DNA of 64,000 nt from Polyangium jinanense (GCF_028435365.1 NZ_JAGTJJ010000009.1:62001-126000); one strand, 5' to 3'; counted from the first letter of the stretch, positions 1 to 8,629 are shown. Notes: generated from the letters alone by a model not told the origin. Program-made: numbers and translations.

Positions 1-906
1 GCTTTCCAGGAGCAACTCGCGCGCGTCTCGGCGCCCTCGTTCCTCGCGTTCGCGGCCGTCTTCGTGGTCTCGCTTTGCGCCGCCGACAGCTTGGCGACCG
101 TGCTCGTCTATCGCCGGTCCGTCGCGCCCATTCGATTTCGTGATTTTTTCATCCTCCGCGGCGCCTCTTACCTGCCTTCGCTCCTGAACCACCACGTCGG
201 CCAGGCCTTCCTCACCGTCGCCCTTTCCCGCATCCACGGTGTCCCCCTCGCCCGCGTCGCCGGCGCCACGCTGCTCGTGTACGCCTCCTGGATGGGCTCG
301 ATCCTGGGCCTCTCGTGTGTCGCCATCGTCCTCGGCGACAAGCCCCTTCTTTGGCTCGCCGTGCCCCTCGGCGCGGGCTCTCTTTACCTCGCGCTCCTCG
401 CGATTCGCCCGGCGCGCCTTTCCTCTCTTCGGGTCCTCGCGCCCCTCTTCGAGGCTGGCGTGCGAGGCCACCTCTGGGCCCTCTTCGCGCGCCTCCCGCA
501 CCTCGTCGTCCTTTTCGTCGGCACGTGGGTTCCGTTCTGGTTCTTCGACGTCCGCATTCCCCCGGCGCCCGCGTTTGCATTCATTCCCGTCCTGATGGTC
601 GCGGTCACCTTGCCCATCACGCCGCAGGGGTTTGGCACGCGCGACGTCCTCGCGGCCACGCTGCTCGAACCCTTTGCCCCGTTCCCCACGCATGAAGAGC
701 GCCTCGCGGCCATCGCGGCCTCGACCACCGCGTGGGGCGTGGCCATCACGCTGATCGAGATCGTCTTCGCGCTTTTGCTGCTCCGCTTCGTGACGCCGAT
801 TCCGACGACGACGAGCGCTCCGTTATCCGAGGCTGGGCCAGCTCCGGGGCGGCCGGAATTTCTTCCCGAAGGGCAGCCCGTCGCGCCGGACGATCCTCGC
901 GGCTAG
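1..906 (+). CDS. Flippase-like (LPG-synthase TM-type) membrane protein, 5' truncated
   Basis: The reading frame is open from the first base of the window to a TAG at 904-906, so the start lies upstream. The protein is strongly hydrophobic with about seven segments. Near the C-terminus it carries the conserved stretch LPITPQGFGTRD, typical of the lysylphosphatidylglycerol-synthetase TM / flippase-like family (PF03706/UPF0104) that moves lipids or lipid-linked sugars across the inner membrane. The last 35 residues are Pro/Gly-rich and probably cytosolic. Its 3' end overlaps the 3' end of the convergent DUF362 gene by 84 bases. A role with the neighbouring glycosyltransferase/epimerase genes is inferred from position only. 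Confidence 0.7.
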   Translation, partial: AFQEQLARVSAPSFLAFAAVFVVSLCAADSLATVLVYRRSVAPIRFRDFFILRGASYLPSLLNHHVGQAFLTVALSRIHGVPLARVAGATLLVYASWMGSILGLSCVAIVLGDKPLLWLAVPLGAGSLYLALLAIRPARLSSLRVLAPLFEAGVRGHLWALFARLPHLVVLFVGTWVPFWFFDVRIPPAPAFAFIPVLMVAVTLPITPQGFGTRDVLAATLLEPFAPFPTHEERLAAIAASTTAWGVAITLIEIVFALLLLRFVTPIPTTTSAPLSEAGPAPGRPEFLPEGQPVAPDDPRG

Positions 907-2211
907 ATCGGCCCGCGACACCATTCCCACAGCCTCCCGGATCATCGCCATCCGCGCCGGGTCGAACCCCATTTCCTCCGCGGCCGTCGCGTCCACGATC
1001 GCCGGATCGAACCCGCCCACGAGCGTCCCGGCAACCACCGGCGTCGCCCCGAGCGGCCCTTCCCCCTCCCCCGCCACGATCCCGTCCACGAGCGCGAGGT
1101 AACGACGCACGGGTTCGTCGTGCAAAACGCCGTCGCGATCCACGAAAAAGAGGATCCGGTTCAGATCCAGAATGGTTCGCCAGAGCGTATCGTTGCCCTC
1201 CCAGCTCCCGTCGATCACCTTCGACGGCGCCCCGAGGCGCGCGAGGCGCGCAACCAGCGAATGGTCGCCGGGCAGCGGGAAACGCGAGAGTTTGTCCTCG
1301 ATCCGCTCCGCCAAACCTCGCGGCCGGTCGAACTCGTCGCCGCCCACGGAAGGGTCCCCGGCCGTGAAATGCGGGAGCCAGTATTTCTCGTTCGTGAATC
1401 CGATGACGCTCTTCAAGGCCAGCGTGACGCCGGTCTTTTTGTGCGTCTTCATCTTCGGCAGGTTGATCACCACGTCCGCGTCGAGCACCGTGCGCGGCAG
1501 GCTGTACTCGTGTTTCCCGCCCGTGTGGTGCGGGACCGGCGTCTCGTAATGGCTGCGGTGAAACCGGAGCCGCTCGCCCGGCGGAGCTTCGCTTCGCGCA
1601 AACGCGCTCCGATCGCCGAGATCCACGACCCGATACCCGCGCGGATCTCCCGGAAGCTTCGTGCGGACGAGCAGGCCGAGGTTGTACGAGAGGCCCCCGC
1701 GCCGCACGTCGTCGAGCGCGAAATACGGCGCGACCCGGAAATACCGCAGGTCCACGAAATCGACGTCCGCGCCGCCCCGACGCAGGTGATCGATCACCGC
1801 GAAGATCCCGAGCGGCCCCGCGACCTTCTCGATCTCGCAGCCCTCCACGGGCGAATCCACGACCCGCACGCAGCCCGCCGGCCCCGCGGCCCGGAGCGCA
1901 TAATCGAGGACGGGCCGCAGAAGCGCGCCGTGCGTGCTCGAAGCCCACAGCTTTTCGCCCGTGATCTTCTCGTGGAGGTTTTTCGAGGAGACCAGGTTTG
2001 GCTTGACGATCACCCGATCGCCCGGCCGGATCAAATCGCCGAGCGGGTTCCATTCCGGCGTCCCGGCCCGCGCCGCGTCGAGCGCGAGCTCCCGGAAAAG
2101 CGCCTCCACCATGGCGTAGATCGGGTTCGGCGGATCGAACGGCGGCACGCCGCCCGCGGCGTACGTCGTCCCCGGGCGGGAGACGATCGCGACCGAGGAC
2201 GCCTGTGTCAT
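823..2211 (-). CDS. DUF362 domain protein
   Basis: This 462-residue protein starts at ATG 2211, which overlaps the TGA of the upstream glycosyltransferase fusion as ATGA, so the two are translationally coupled. Family hallmarks are GDRVIVKPNLVSSKN near residue 65 and VVINLPKMKTHKKTGVTLAL in the middle, matching the DUF362 fold, a family of unknown biochemistry often associated with redox or iron-sulfur proteins. No ferredoxin CxxCxxC cluster is present. The 3' end runs into the convergent membrane-protein gene. The operon (epimerase, glycosyltransferase-ligase, DUF362) suggests a part in making or modifying an envelope glycolipid, but that is inference. Confidence 0.8.
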   Translation of the reverse strand: MTQASSVAIVSRPGTTYAAGGVPPFDPPNPIYAMVEALFRELALDAARAGTPEWNPLGDLIRPGDRVIVKPNLVSSKNLHEKITGEKLWASSTHGALLRPVLDYALRAAGPAGCVRVVDSPVEGCEIEKVAGPLGIFAVIDHLRRGGADVDFVDLRYFRVAPYFALDDVRRGGLSYNLGLLVRTKLPGDPRGYRVVDLGDRSAFARSEAPPGERLRFHRSHYETPVPHHTGGKHEYSLPRTVLDADVVINLPKMKTHKKTGVTLALKSVIGFTNEKYWLPHFTAGDPSVGGDEFDRPRGLAERIEDKLSRFPLPGDHSLVARLARLGAPSKVIDGSWEGNDTLWRTILDLNRILFFVDRDGVLHDEPVRRYLALVDGIVAGEGEGPLGATPVVAGTLVGGFDPAIVDATAAEEMGFDPARMAMIREAVGMVSRADLAARIVRRDGLPFGKKFRPPRSWPSLG

Positions 2212-4451
2212 GCGCGATTCGCCTCGCGGTCCACGCTCGGCCGCACCGAAGCGGAACTGCGCTGGAAATCGATCCCGAGCTTGGAGACGGCCGCGACGCG
2301 CTTGCCCGTGCGCACCATCGCCACCTCGTCCACGAATTCGACCGAGATCCCGAGGTCCTCGCCGAGCACCTCGCGGAACTTCGCCAGCACCTCGTCGAGC
2401 ACGTCGTCCGAATAACGCCCGCCCTTCACGACCCGGAACGTGATCGCCCCGAGCGCCTCCTGCACCACCTGGAACTGCTTGATCGCGTGATCGTACTCCT
2501 TCAGGTAATGCGCGAAGAACGTCCCCGGCACGAACCGCCCGTCCGTGCCCTGGATGATCGATTGCACGCGCCCTTCGATCGCCCCGATCCGCGGCGCGCC
2601 CCTCCCGCACGTGCACGGCGCGAGCGGATCCATGGCCTCCGCGAGGTCGCCGATTCGATACCGGATGAACGGCATGCACATGTTCGTGAGGTCGGTGATC
2701 ACGACCTCGCCGATCTCCCCGGGTTTCGCCGGTTCGCCGCCCTTCAAGATCTCGACGATGTACCCCTCGGCGACCACGTGGTGCCCCGCGTGCGCCTCGC
2801 ATTCGTAAGCGATGCCCGAAAACTCGCGGCTCCCGTATTTGTCGAACACCGCGCACCCGAACGCCTGCTCGATCACGCGCCGGCTCGGGAGCGGGAGCGT
2901 CTGCGCGCTCGACATCACGGCCCGCGGCCGCACCGAGAGATCTCCGTGCGCCCGCAGGTACCGCGCCAGGAAATCGAGCGCCTCGGCATACCCGTCGAGC
3001 AAGACGGGCTCCGCCTCCGCAATGGTACGGACCATCGCCGCGAGGTTCTTCTCGCTCATCTCGAAGACCGGCACGAACGTCCGATTCGAGAGAATCGCGT
3101 CCGCGCGCTCCTTCCGGATCTGGCTCTTCGACATGCCGATCGTCTGGTGCCAGAGCCGCACGCAAGGATCCCCGAAGCGATACCCCGTCCACTCCTGGGC
3201 CCGGAGCGTCGCCGCCCAGCGCGATTCGAGCTGCACGCGGTCGGCGTAACAGACGAACGGCTCGCCGGTGGATCCGCTCGTCGCGATGCGCAACACCTGC
3301 GATTTGTCGTGGTTCTCCGACATGATGTCGAAGTAGAGGTGCTTGCGGATGTCGGCCTTCGTGAGGAGCGGCAACTTGTGCAAATCCGCTTGCCCCCGCA
3401 CGTCCTCGGGCCGGAGCCCGCGCTCCTGCATGCGGGCGCGGTAATACGGCACGTTGCGGTACGCATGCCGGACGAGGCGCCGGAGTTTTTCGTCCTGGAG
3501 CTCCCGCGTCTCCGCGACGCCGAGCCATTGCGTCTTGCAGAGCGTCTCGTAGTAATGCTCGACGTCCCGCGTGATCATCCAGTGCGTGCTGTCGAACGCC
3601 GCGAGATACGAGCGCCAGCGCATTTCCTGCACGGGCGTGCGCGGCGGCGTGCGATCCGCGACCGGATGGCGCCGCAAGAACTGGTGCGCGGCGTCCGGCG
3701 GCGGGCGGCTCACGCGGTACTCCCACGCCGCCTTTCCGATGTCGACGAGCGAGAGCACGCTCGCCCGCACGGCCGTCTTTTCGAGGAAGCTCGTCCCCTG
3801 CCGCCGCTGCTCGAAGATCGTCTCGATCTCCCTGTACGAATACCCCTTCGCGTGCGCGGCGACCATGATGAACGATTGCCAGTAAAAATAGGTCCCGCGG
3901 TACGTGAGCAGGTCGAGCATCACCTCGCGGGCGCACATGACGAACCCGCTCTTGTTGTCCGAGAGCTCCATCCCGAACACGCCGTTGAGCAGGTGATTGA
4001 GCCCGCGGCTCAGGTGATATCGCTGGTCCTTGCGACGCCCGACCGCGCTGCGGAAGCCCTGCACCACGTCGACGCTGTGGTCGTAGAGCGCGCGCCGCAG
4101 CCGCAGGAGATCCTCCGGCTGGTACTGCAGATCCGCGTCGATCGTCGCGACGAGCTTGCCCCGCGACGCACCCACGCCCGTTCGCCACGCCGCCGCGATG
4201 CCCCGGTTCTCCGGGTGAAAGCAGCCCACGATCCGGCCCTCGGACGCGGCCGAGAGCTCGCGGATTACCGCCGCCGTGCCGTCCTTCGAGCCGTCGTCGA
4301 CGAGCACGAGCTCCCCGACGAGCCCGCCGACCTCGAAGACACGAAGCACGCGCGCCGCGAGCTCGCGCAGGTTGAGCTCCTCGTTCAGGCACGGGACGAT
4401 GACGCTGAGCTCGATCGGCGATTCGGGAACGGGGTGCGCTTGTTCGGTCAT
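2208..4451 (-). CDS. Fusion: GT2 glycosyltransferase + PaaK/CapK-like adenylate-forming enzyme
   Basis: Two enzymes occur in one 747-residue chain. Residues 1-250 are a family-2 glycosyltransferase of the dolichol-phosphate-mannose-synthase type: SVIVPCLNE at 16-24, VDDGS at 51-55, the metal-binding DADLQYQPED at 105-114. Residues 275-745 resemble phenylacetate-CoA ligase/CapK: LRRLVRHAYRNVPYYR at 323-338, the ATP-binding TSGSTGEP at 391-398, YGSREF near 540 and a C-terminal TGKR lysine motif. PaaK-like proteins activate carboxylates as adenylates; CapK relatives lie in capsule loci. The fusion suggests that an acyl or aryl group is activated and a sugar added by the same protein, but the substrates cannot be read from the sequence. 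It ends in an ATGA overlap with the DUF362 gene. Confidence 0.85.
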   Translation of the reverse strand: MTEQAHPVPESPIELSVIVPCLNEELNLRELAARVLRVFEVGGLVGELVLVDDGSKDGTAAVIRELSAASEGRIVGCFHPENRGIAAAWRTGVGASRGKLVATIDADLQYQPEDLLRLRRALYDHSVDVVQGFRSAVGRRKDQRYHLSRGLNHLLNGVFGMELSDNKSGFVMCAREVMLDLLTYRGTYFYWQSFIMVAAHAKGYSYREIETIFEQRRQGTSFLEKTAVRASVLSLVDIGKAAWEYRVSRPPPDAAHQFLRRHPVADRTPPRTPVQEMRWRSYLAAFDSTHWMITRDVEHYYETLCKTQWLGVAETRELQDEKLRRLVRHAYRNVPYYRARMQERGLRPEDVRGQADLHKLPLLTKADIRKHLYFDIMSENHDKSQVLRIATSGSTGEPFVCYADRVQLESRWAATLRAQEWTGYRFGDPCVRLWHQTIGMSKSQIRKERADAILSNRTFVPVFEMSEKNLAAMVRTIAEAEPVLLDGYAEALDFLARYLRAHGDLSVRPRAVMSSAQTLPLPSRRVIEQAFGCAVFDKYGSREFSGIAYECEAHAGHHVVAEGYIVEILKGGEPAKPGEIGEVVITDLTNMCMPFIRYRIGDLAEAMDPLAPCTCGRGAPRIGAIEGRVQSIIQGTDGRFVPGTFFAHYLKEYDHAIKQFQVVQEALGAITFRVVKGGRYSDDVLDEVLAKFREVLGEDLGISVEFVDEVAMVRTGKRVAAVSKLGIDFQRSSASVRPSVDREANRA

Positions 4452-4499
4452 CGGAGAGCAGATCCTCGGCCTTCGGGAACGCGAAATGCGCCGCGCAGT

Positions 4500-5549
4500 C
4501 TACTCCACGACGCTGCCCGGGGAAGCCGCGCGGGAGGCTTGTTGATACGCGGGCGCCTTGCCCGCGAGTTCCGCGGCGTACCGGCTGATCCCTTCGAGCG
4601 CGCGCATGCGTGGCGTCCAGCCGAGCTCGCGCACCGCCTTCGACGCGTCGTACACGACGTCGCGCGAGAGGAGCTTCACCACGAAGGGCGTGAGCGGCGG
4701 CGTCTCTTTTCGGCCTGCCAGCGAGAAGACCGCCGCGAGCGACTTCGCCGCCGCCATCGCCGCCGGATACGGGAGCGAGAGGCGCGGCAGAGGTAGCTCG
4801 GCCGCGCGCGCGATCGCCTCGAACACCTCGCGCACGCTCGGCGGACGCGCGTCGACCTCGTCCATCACGTTGAACGCCTCGCCGCCGAGATCTCGCCGCT
4901 CCGCGGCCCGCAGGACGACGTCGACCACGTGATCGACCCACACGACGTTCAGCGGCGCGCGCCCGCCGTCGACGAGGAGCATCATCCGCTTGCGTAAGGT
5001 CGCGAGCGCGCGTGGCAGGAAGTTCCGATCGTGAGGGCCGTAGATCATGGGCGGACGCACCGCGATCACCGAGAGCCCGAGCGCGCTCCCCCGCTCGTGC
5101 GCGAGCCGCTCGGCATGCGTCTTCGTGTCCTCGTAGGGCAAACCGCTCGTGCGCGTCGGCCATGCCTCGGTCACGCGCCCGTGGTCGGGCCTGCCGTACA
5201 CGGCCACCGACGAGACATGCACCACGTGCGGCACGCGCGCCTCCGCGGCGGCCTCGATCACCGCGCGTGTCCCGCCCACGTTCACGCGCTCCATCTCGGC
5301 CGCGTCCGTCGGCTCGCCGACCATGGCAGCCGCGTGCACGACCACGTCCGCGCCGTGCAGCACGTCCGCGAGCGCTCGCCGATCCGCGATGTCTCCGCCC
5401 ACGACACGCACGCCGATTCGCGACAGCGCGCGCGCGTCGAGGCGCGCCGGATCCCGCACGAGCCCCGTCACCTCGTGCCCTGCTTCCCGAGCGATCTCGC
5501 AGAGCCTTCGCCCGACGCCGCTCGTGACGCCCGTCGCCGCGATCTTCAT
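4500..5549 (-). CDS. NAD(P)-dependent epimerase/dehydratase (extended SDR)
   Basis: This is a 349-residue extended short-chain dehydrogenase. The N-terminal nucleotide loop is GVTSGVGRRLCEIA, a variant of GxxGxxG; the catalytic YxxxK is in YEDTKTHAERL, preceded by VHVSSVAVYG with the catalytic serine; RPPMIYGPHDRN is the substrate-side motif. Such enzymes act on nucleotide sugars or sterol-like/polyketide carbonyls. It lies 48 bases upstream of the GT2-PaaK fusion on the same strand, so co-transcription is likely and a sugar substrate is plausible. The start at ATG 5549 places the Rossmann motif right at the N-terminus, as expected. Confidence 0.85.
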   Translation of the reverse strand: MKIAATGVTSGVGRRLCEIAREAGHEVTGLVRDPARLDARALSRIGVRVVGGDIADRRALADVLHGADVVVHAAAMVGEPTDAAEMERVNVGGTRAVIEAAAEARVPHVVHVSSVAVYGRPDHGRVTEAWPTRTSGLPYEDTKTHAERLAHERGSALGLSVIAVRPPMIYGPHDRNFLPRALATLRKRMMLLVDGGRAPLNVVWVDHVVDVVLRAAERRDLGGEAFNVMDEVDARPPSVREVFEAIARAAELPLPRLSLPYPAAMAAAKSLAAVFSLAGRKETPPLTPFVVKLLSRDVVYDASKAVRELGWTPRMRALEGISRYAAELAGKAPAYQQASRAASPGSVVE

Positions 5550-5597
5550 GGCGCCGAGGGTGGCACGCGTCTCCGCGGCCTTCCAGCCGCAGCGCGG

Positions 5598-6320
5598 CTA
5601 GTGCCGCGATGGACGCGTCGTCGGAGCGGGCACGCTCGACGTCCGCTCGGTGCGCGGGGGCTCGCCCACTTCGGAAGGCCTGCGCGGCGGATCACCGACC
5701 TCCGAGGCCCGACGCGGCGGATCACCGACCTCCGAGGCCCGACGCGGCGGATCACCGACCTCCGAGGGCCGACGCGGCGGATCACCGACCTCCGAGGGCC
5801 TGCGCGGAGGCTCCTGCGAAGACCGGAAAGGCGTGGCCGTCGGCAACGACGAGATGCGATCGCTCCGGTGCGACTCGAGCGCCTGTGGCCTGCGCGGCGC
5901 GAGGCTCACGGGCGGCGCTTCGCCGCGCACGCTCTGGCCGCGCAGGTACTCGAGCGCCTCGGCTTCGTCGTGAAAAACCTCGGCGCCCGCGCCGTCCTCG
6001 CGCAGGTGACGCTTGACCTGCAGCGCGCCGACCGCCGTCTTCACGATGATCGCGGCGCCGCGAAACCCTCGAAAGAGCCGGGGCCGAAAGCGCCGCATGG
6101 TCTCCTCGAACTGCGGATCGTTGCGCCGCGGCCCCTCGCGGAGATCCACGAGCAGCTTCTTCCGATCGCGCCCGATCTCGTCGAACGCAGCGATCACCGC
6201 CTCGAGGTCCTGCTCCATCATCCAGGTGTCGGGGTAATCCCGCGGCGTCCTGCGCATGATGAGGATGTGCCCCGAGCCATCCGTCTCCACGAGGTGATAC
6301 GGCGTCTCGAGCTCGATCAT
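5598..6320 (-). CDS. STAS/SpoIIAA-like protein with decapeptide-repeat tail
   Basis: The 240-residue protein has two parts. Residues 1-135 look like a compact alpha/beta fold of the STAS/SpoIIAA-like type used by myxobacterial regulatory proteins (hydrophobic strands LLVDLREGP and AAIIVKTAVGAL, then a helix ending EALEYLRGQ). Residues 150-240 are disordered, Ser/Pro/Arg-rich, and hold about five copies of EVGDPPRR(P/A)S encoded by the 30-base tandem repeat. The many RRxS sites could be kinase targets, which fits a genome rich in Ser/Thr kinases, but this is inference. The start at ATG 6320 faces the secreted-protein pseudogene across a 96-base gap. Confidence 0.65.
   Translation of the reverse strand: MIELETPYHLVETDGSGHILIMRRTPRDYPDTWMMEQDLEAVIAAFDEIGRDRKKLLVDLREGPRRNDPQFEETMRRFRPRLFRGFRGAAIIVKTAVGALQVKRHLREDGAGAEVFHDEAEALEYLRGQSVRGEAPPVSLAPRRPQALESHRSDRISSLPTATPFRSSQEPPRRPSEVGDPPRRPSEVGDPPRRASEVGDPPRRASEVGDPPRRPSEVGEPPRTERTSSVPAPTTRPSRH
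5671..5800 (-). repeat. 30-bp in-frame tandem repeat (about 4 copies)
   Basis: The 30-base blocks at 5701-5730 and 5731-5760 are identical. The block at 5761-5790 differs by one base, 5671-5700 by a few, and further degraded copies flank them. The period is a multiple of three, so each copy adds one EVGDPPRRxS decapeptide to the tail of the enclosing gene. Near-identity of the copies at DNA level, including silent sites, points to recent expansion by slippage. Confidence 0.95.
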
Positions 6321-6416
6321 CGCCGTCCAGCATAAACCGTTTTCGGGCGGTGAGCTTGCCTTCCGTGGTAGCGTCCGCCTGCCGAAATGGCGCCTTCACG
6401 CCCTTCGCGAGGACCT

Positions 6417-7220
6417 ATGCGACCCATCAAAAACGTGCTCGGCGTGGCCTTCGCGGCCGCCGCGACCCTGACCTCGATCCTCGGCACGACGCGCGACGCG
6501 CGGGCCTGAGGCGTCGCGCCGGCCGTCGGTCCGACGGGCATCCCCTCCTGCAGCGAAGACCTCGACGCGCCCCTTCCACGGAGCTTGCCGGGCGCGCCCG
6601 TGGTCAAGCCACGCCCGCGGCTCTACCGCGTCGGCGCGACGGTGGGTTCCGCCTGGACAAACCTCGTCTTCGCAGGGAAGTACGACGTCGCCATCGATCG
6701 GCGCGCGGCCGTCGCCACGTTCGAGCGCAGGCTCGGCGCCAGGTGGACGCTGCAGCTCGGCGCGGGCGGCATCCTCTGGGGCAGCCTGCGCGAGGGCGCG
6801 CGACGCTACGACTTCGGCCCCGGCTGGTCCGCCTCCGTCGCCACGTCCTACCGCCTGCTCGACGGCCGTGATCGCTTTCCCTTCGTGATCCTCGGCGCCT
6901 CGCTCGCCTTCGCGGGCGCGGAGACCCGCGAGGCGCGCCGCGACGCGCCCGCCGTGCCGTACTACGCCGGCGATCTCCGCCTCAGCGCGGTCGCGGGAAA
7001 GACGTTCTACGACGTGCTCAGCCCCTACGCCGTCGCCCGCGTGTTCGGCGGCCCGATCTTCTGGCAGGTCGACGGCGAGGATCGACAGGGGACCGATCGC
7101 TACAAGTTCCAGCTCGGCCTCGGCCTCGTGGCCACGTTGCCGATCGGTCTCGACGTCTTCGCGGAGATCATCCCGCTCGGCGAGCGGAGCGTGACGAGCG
7201 GCGCGGGTTTTTCTTTCTAG
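6417..7220 (+). pseudogene. Secreted protein gene interrupted by one in-frame TGA after the signal peptide
   Basis: The frame starts at ATG 6417 and encodes a clear signal peptide (MRPIKN, then a hydrophobic Ala-rich core, ending ARA). A TGA follows at 6507-6509. The same frame then continues without further stops for 236 codons to TAG 7218-7220, beginning GVAPAVGPTGIPSC. The downstream part has alternating hydrophobic strands (RVGATVGSAWTNLVF, WTLQLGAGGILWG) and a C-terminal aromatic residue (GAGFSF), resembling a small outer-membrane beta-barrel or its relatives. The stop sits exactly where signal peptidase would cut, and a one-base TGG-to-TGA change would explain it. A start downstream of the TGA (TTG 6585) would lack any export signal. 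It is either a recent nonsense mutation, a sequencing error or readthrough. Confidence 0.7.
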
Positions 7221-7239
7221 AACCGCCCGCGCCGGTGCT

Positions 7240-7860
7240 CTAGCCGCAGGTGCAGGTGAAGGGATCGACGCACTCGAGGTTCTGGAACGCGCAGTCGAAG
7301 ACGCACGCGAAGGGGTTGCACGCGACGCCGCCGTCACCCGTGCTGCCACCCGAGCACGTGCCGCCCATGCAGGTCTGACCGGCCGCGCAATCCGCGTCCG
7401 AGCAACACTGCGACTGGCAGACGCACGCGAACCCGTTCTTCACGTACCCCGAGTTGCAGCTCACGTCGCAGAGCCCCGTCGCGTTGCAGATCGCGGCGCC
7501 GTTCTGCACCGCCGGGCACGGCGTGCACGTCGTCGACGTGAAGCACCCCGTCGCGGGCGTGTTGCCCGCGCAAACACCGGCGCAGGCATGCTCCATCGCC
7601 CCGCACATTTGCCCGCCCGAGCTCGTGCTGCTCGACGAGCTGCTGCTCGACGCGCTGCTGCTCGACGCGCTGCTACTCGACGAGCTGCTGCTGCTCGACG
7701 CGCCGCCCATGCCGCTGGGACCGCTCGAGCCGCCTTCGCCGCCTTCGCCGCCTTCGCCGCCTTCGCCGAACCCTGGCTGGGTCGCGGTCGCGCAACCGCT
7801 GCCGAGCCACGCCCCGAACCCGAGCGCCACCACAACCAAGCCAAGCCGCTTCGTGCTCAC
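7240..7860 (-). CDS. Poly-Ser, Cys-rich lipoprotein
   Basis: Starts at GTG 7860, chosen because GGAGG lies six bases upstream and a lipoprotein signal peptide follows, with the lipobox LGSGC. The mature protein has a Gly/Glu linker of repeated GGE, then a run of about 30 residues that is almost all serine, then a 120-residue domain with about 24 cysteines (CxxCC, CxxxC and similar) resembling myxobacterial cysteine-rich extracellular modules. The arrangement looks like a lipid anchor, a flexible stalk and a disulfide-stabilised head displayed on the cell surface. Specific function unknown. It converges with the upstream pseudogene, separated by 19 bases. Confidence 0.75.
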   Translation of the reverse strand: MSTKRLGLVVVALGFGAWLGSGCATATQPGFGEGGEGGEGGEGGSSGPSGMGGASSSSSSSSSSASSSSASSSSSSSSTSSGGQMCGAMEHACAGVCAGNTPATGCFTSTTCTPCPAVQNGAAICNATGLCDVSCNSGYVKNGFACVCQSQCCSDADCAAGQTCMGGTCSGGSTGDGGVACNPFACVFDCAFQNLECVDPFTCTCG

Positions 7861-7987
7861 GACGAACCTCCGCCGCGATGTTCACCCGTTTTTCCCGCGA
7901 GTGGAAGCTTCACCGACGATGACGTCGTGGTACGGCGTGGTAGACGAACCTCGCCGCGCACGTCGATGCGACGGCCGTGGAGGACCC

Positions 7988-8629
7988 ATGACGCCCATCA
8001 TTTCGCCCGAGCTGGACGATTACATCGAATCGCATACCCGCCCCCGTCCGCCGCTCTTCGACGAGCTGCGCGAGGCCACGTACGCCTCGATGACGTCGCC
8101 GCAGATGCAGGTCGGCCGCGTCGAGGGCACGTTCTTGAAGACGCTCTGCGCGCTCGTCGCGGCGCGTCGCGTGCTCGAGATCGGCACATTCACCGGCTTC
8201 TCCGCGCTCTGCATGGCCGAGGCGTTGCCCGACGACGGCGAGCTACTCACGCTCGACATCGACCCCGAGGCGACGCGGATCGCCCGCTCGTTCTTCGATC
8301 GCAGCCCGCACGGAAAGAAGATCCGCATCCTGCTCGGCAACGCCCTCGAGACCCTACGCACCTTGCCGCCGGGCAGCCCCTTCGACCTCGTCTTCATCGA
8401 CGCCGACAAGGAGCGCTACGTCGATTATTACGAGGCCGTTCTTCCGCTCGTCCGCACGGGAGGCCTCATCGTCGGGGACAACACGCTCTGGAGCGGCAAC
8501 GTCCTCTCGCCGAAGGCTCCCTCCGACCACGGCATCTGCCGCTTCAACGACGTGGTCAACGCCGATCCGCGCGTCGAGAACGTCCTGCTCTCCATCCGCG
8601 ACGGCATGATGCTCGCGCGGAAGCTCTGA
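7988..8629 (+). CDS. Class I SAM-dependent O-methyltransferase (CCoAOMT family)
   Basis: The 213-residue protein has the fold and motifs of caffeoyl-CoA-type O-methyltransferases: SAM loop VLEIGTFTGFSAL at residues 62-74, acidic LDIDPE after strand 2, divalent-metal DADKERY at 138-144 and DN at 164-165. These enzymes methylate a catechol hydroxyl using SAM and a metal ion. The ATG at 7988 is preceded by GGAGGA at good spacing. The frame is open upstream, but that part reads through the low-complexity antisense of the Ser-rich lipoprotein and was left out. It is followed 31 bases later by coaX on the same strand. Confidence 0.9.
   Translation: MTPIISPELDDYIESHTRPRPPLFDELREATYASMTSPQMQVGRVEGTFLKTLCALVAARRVLEIGTFTGFSALCMAEALPDDGELLTLDIDPEATRIARSFFDRSPHGKKIRILLGNALETLRTLPPGSPFDLVFIDADKERYVDYYEAVLPLVRTGGLIVGDNTLWSGNVLSPKAPSDHGICRFNDVVNADPRVENVLLSIRDGMMLARKL

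Noticed and set aside
2205..4796. Long plus-strand frame opposite the glycosyltransferase fusion
   Set aside because: Arg/His/Glu-rich composition typical of antisense frames in GC-rich DNA; the opposite strand has clear enzyme motifs.
823..5163. A single minus-strand frame open for more than 1400 codons across three genes
   Set aside because: Only its last part (from ATG 2211) is a real gene (DUF362). The rest is the out-of-frame strand of the glycosyltransferase fusion and epimerase, kept open by the high GC content.
6507..6509. Selenocysteine at the TGA in the secreted-protein gene
   Set aside because: No stem-loop of the SECIS type follows within a few bases, no selenoprotein family fits, and the site is a signal-peptidase site, where selenocysteine would make no sense. 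Mutation or sequencing error is simpler.
7454..7987. Upstream extension of the O-methyltransferase frame
   Set aside because: It reads through the antisense of the poly-Ser lipoprotein as low-complexity sequence; ATG 7988 has a good ribosome site and the family N-terminus.
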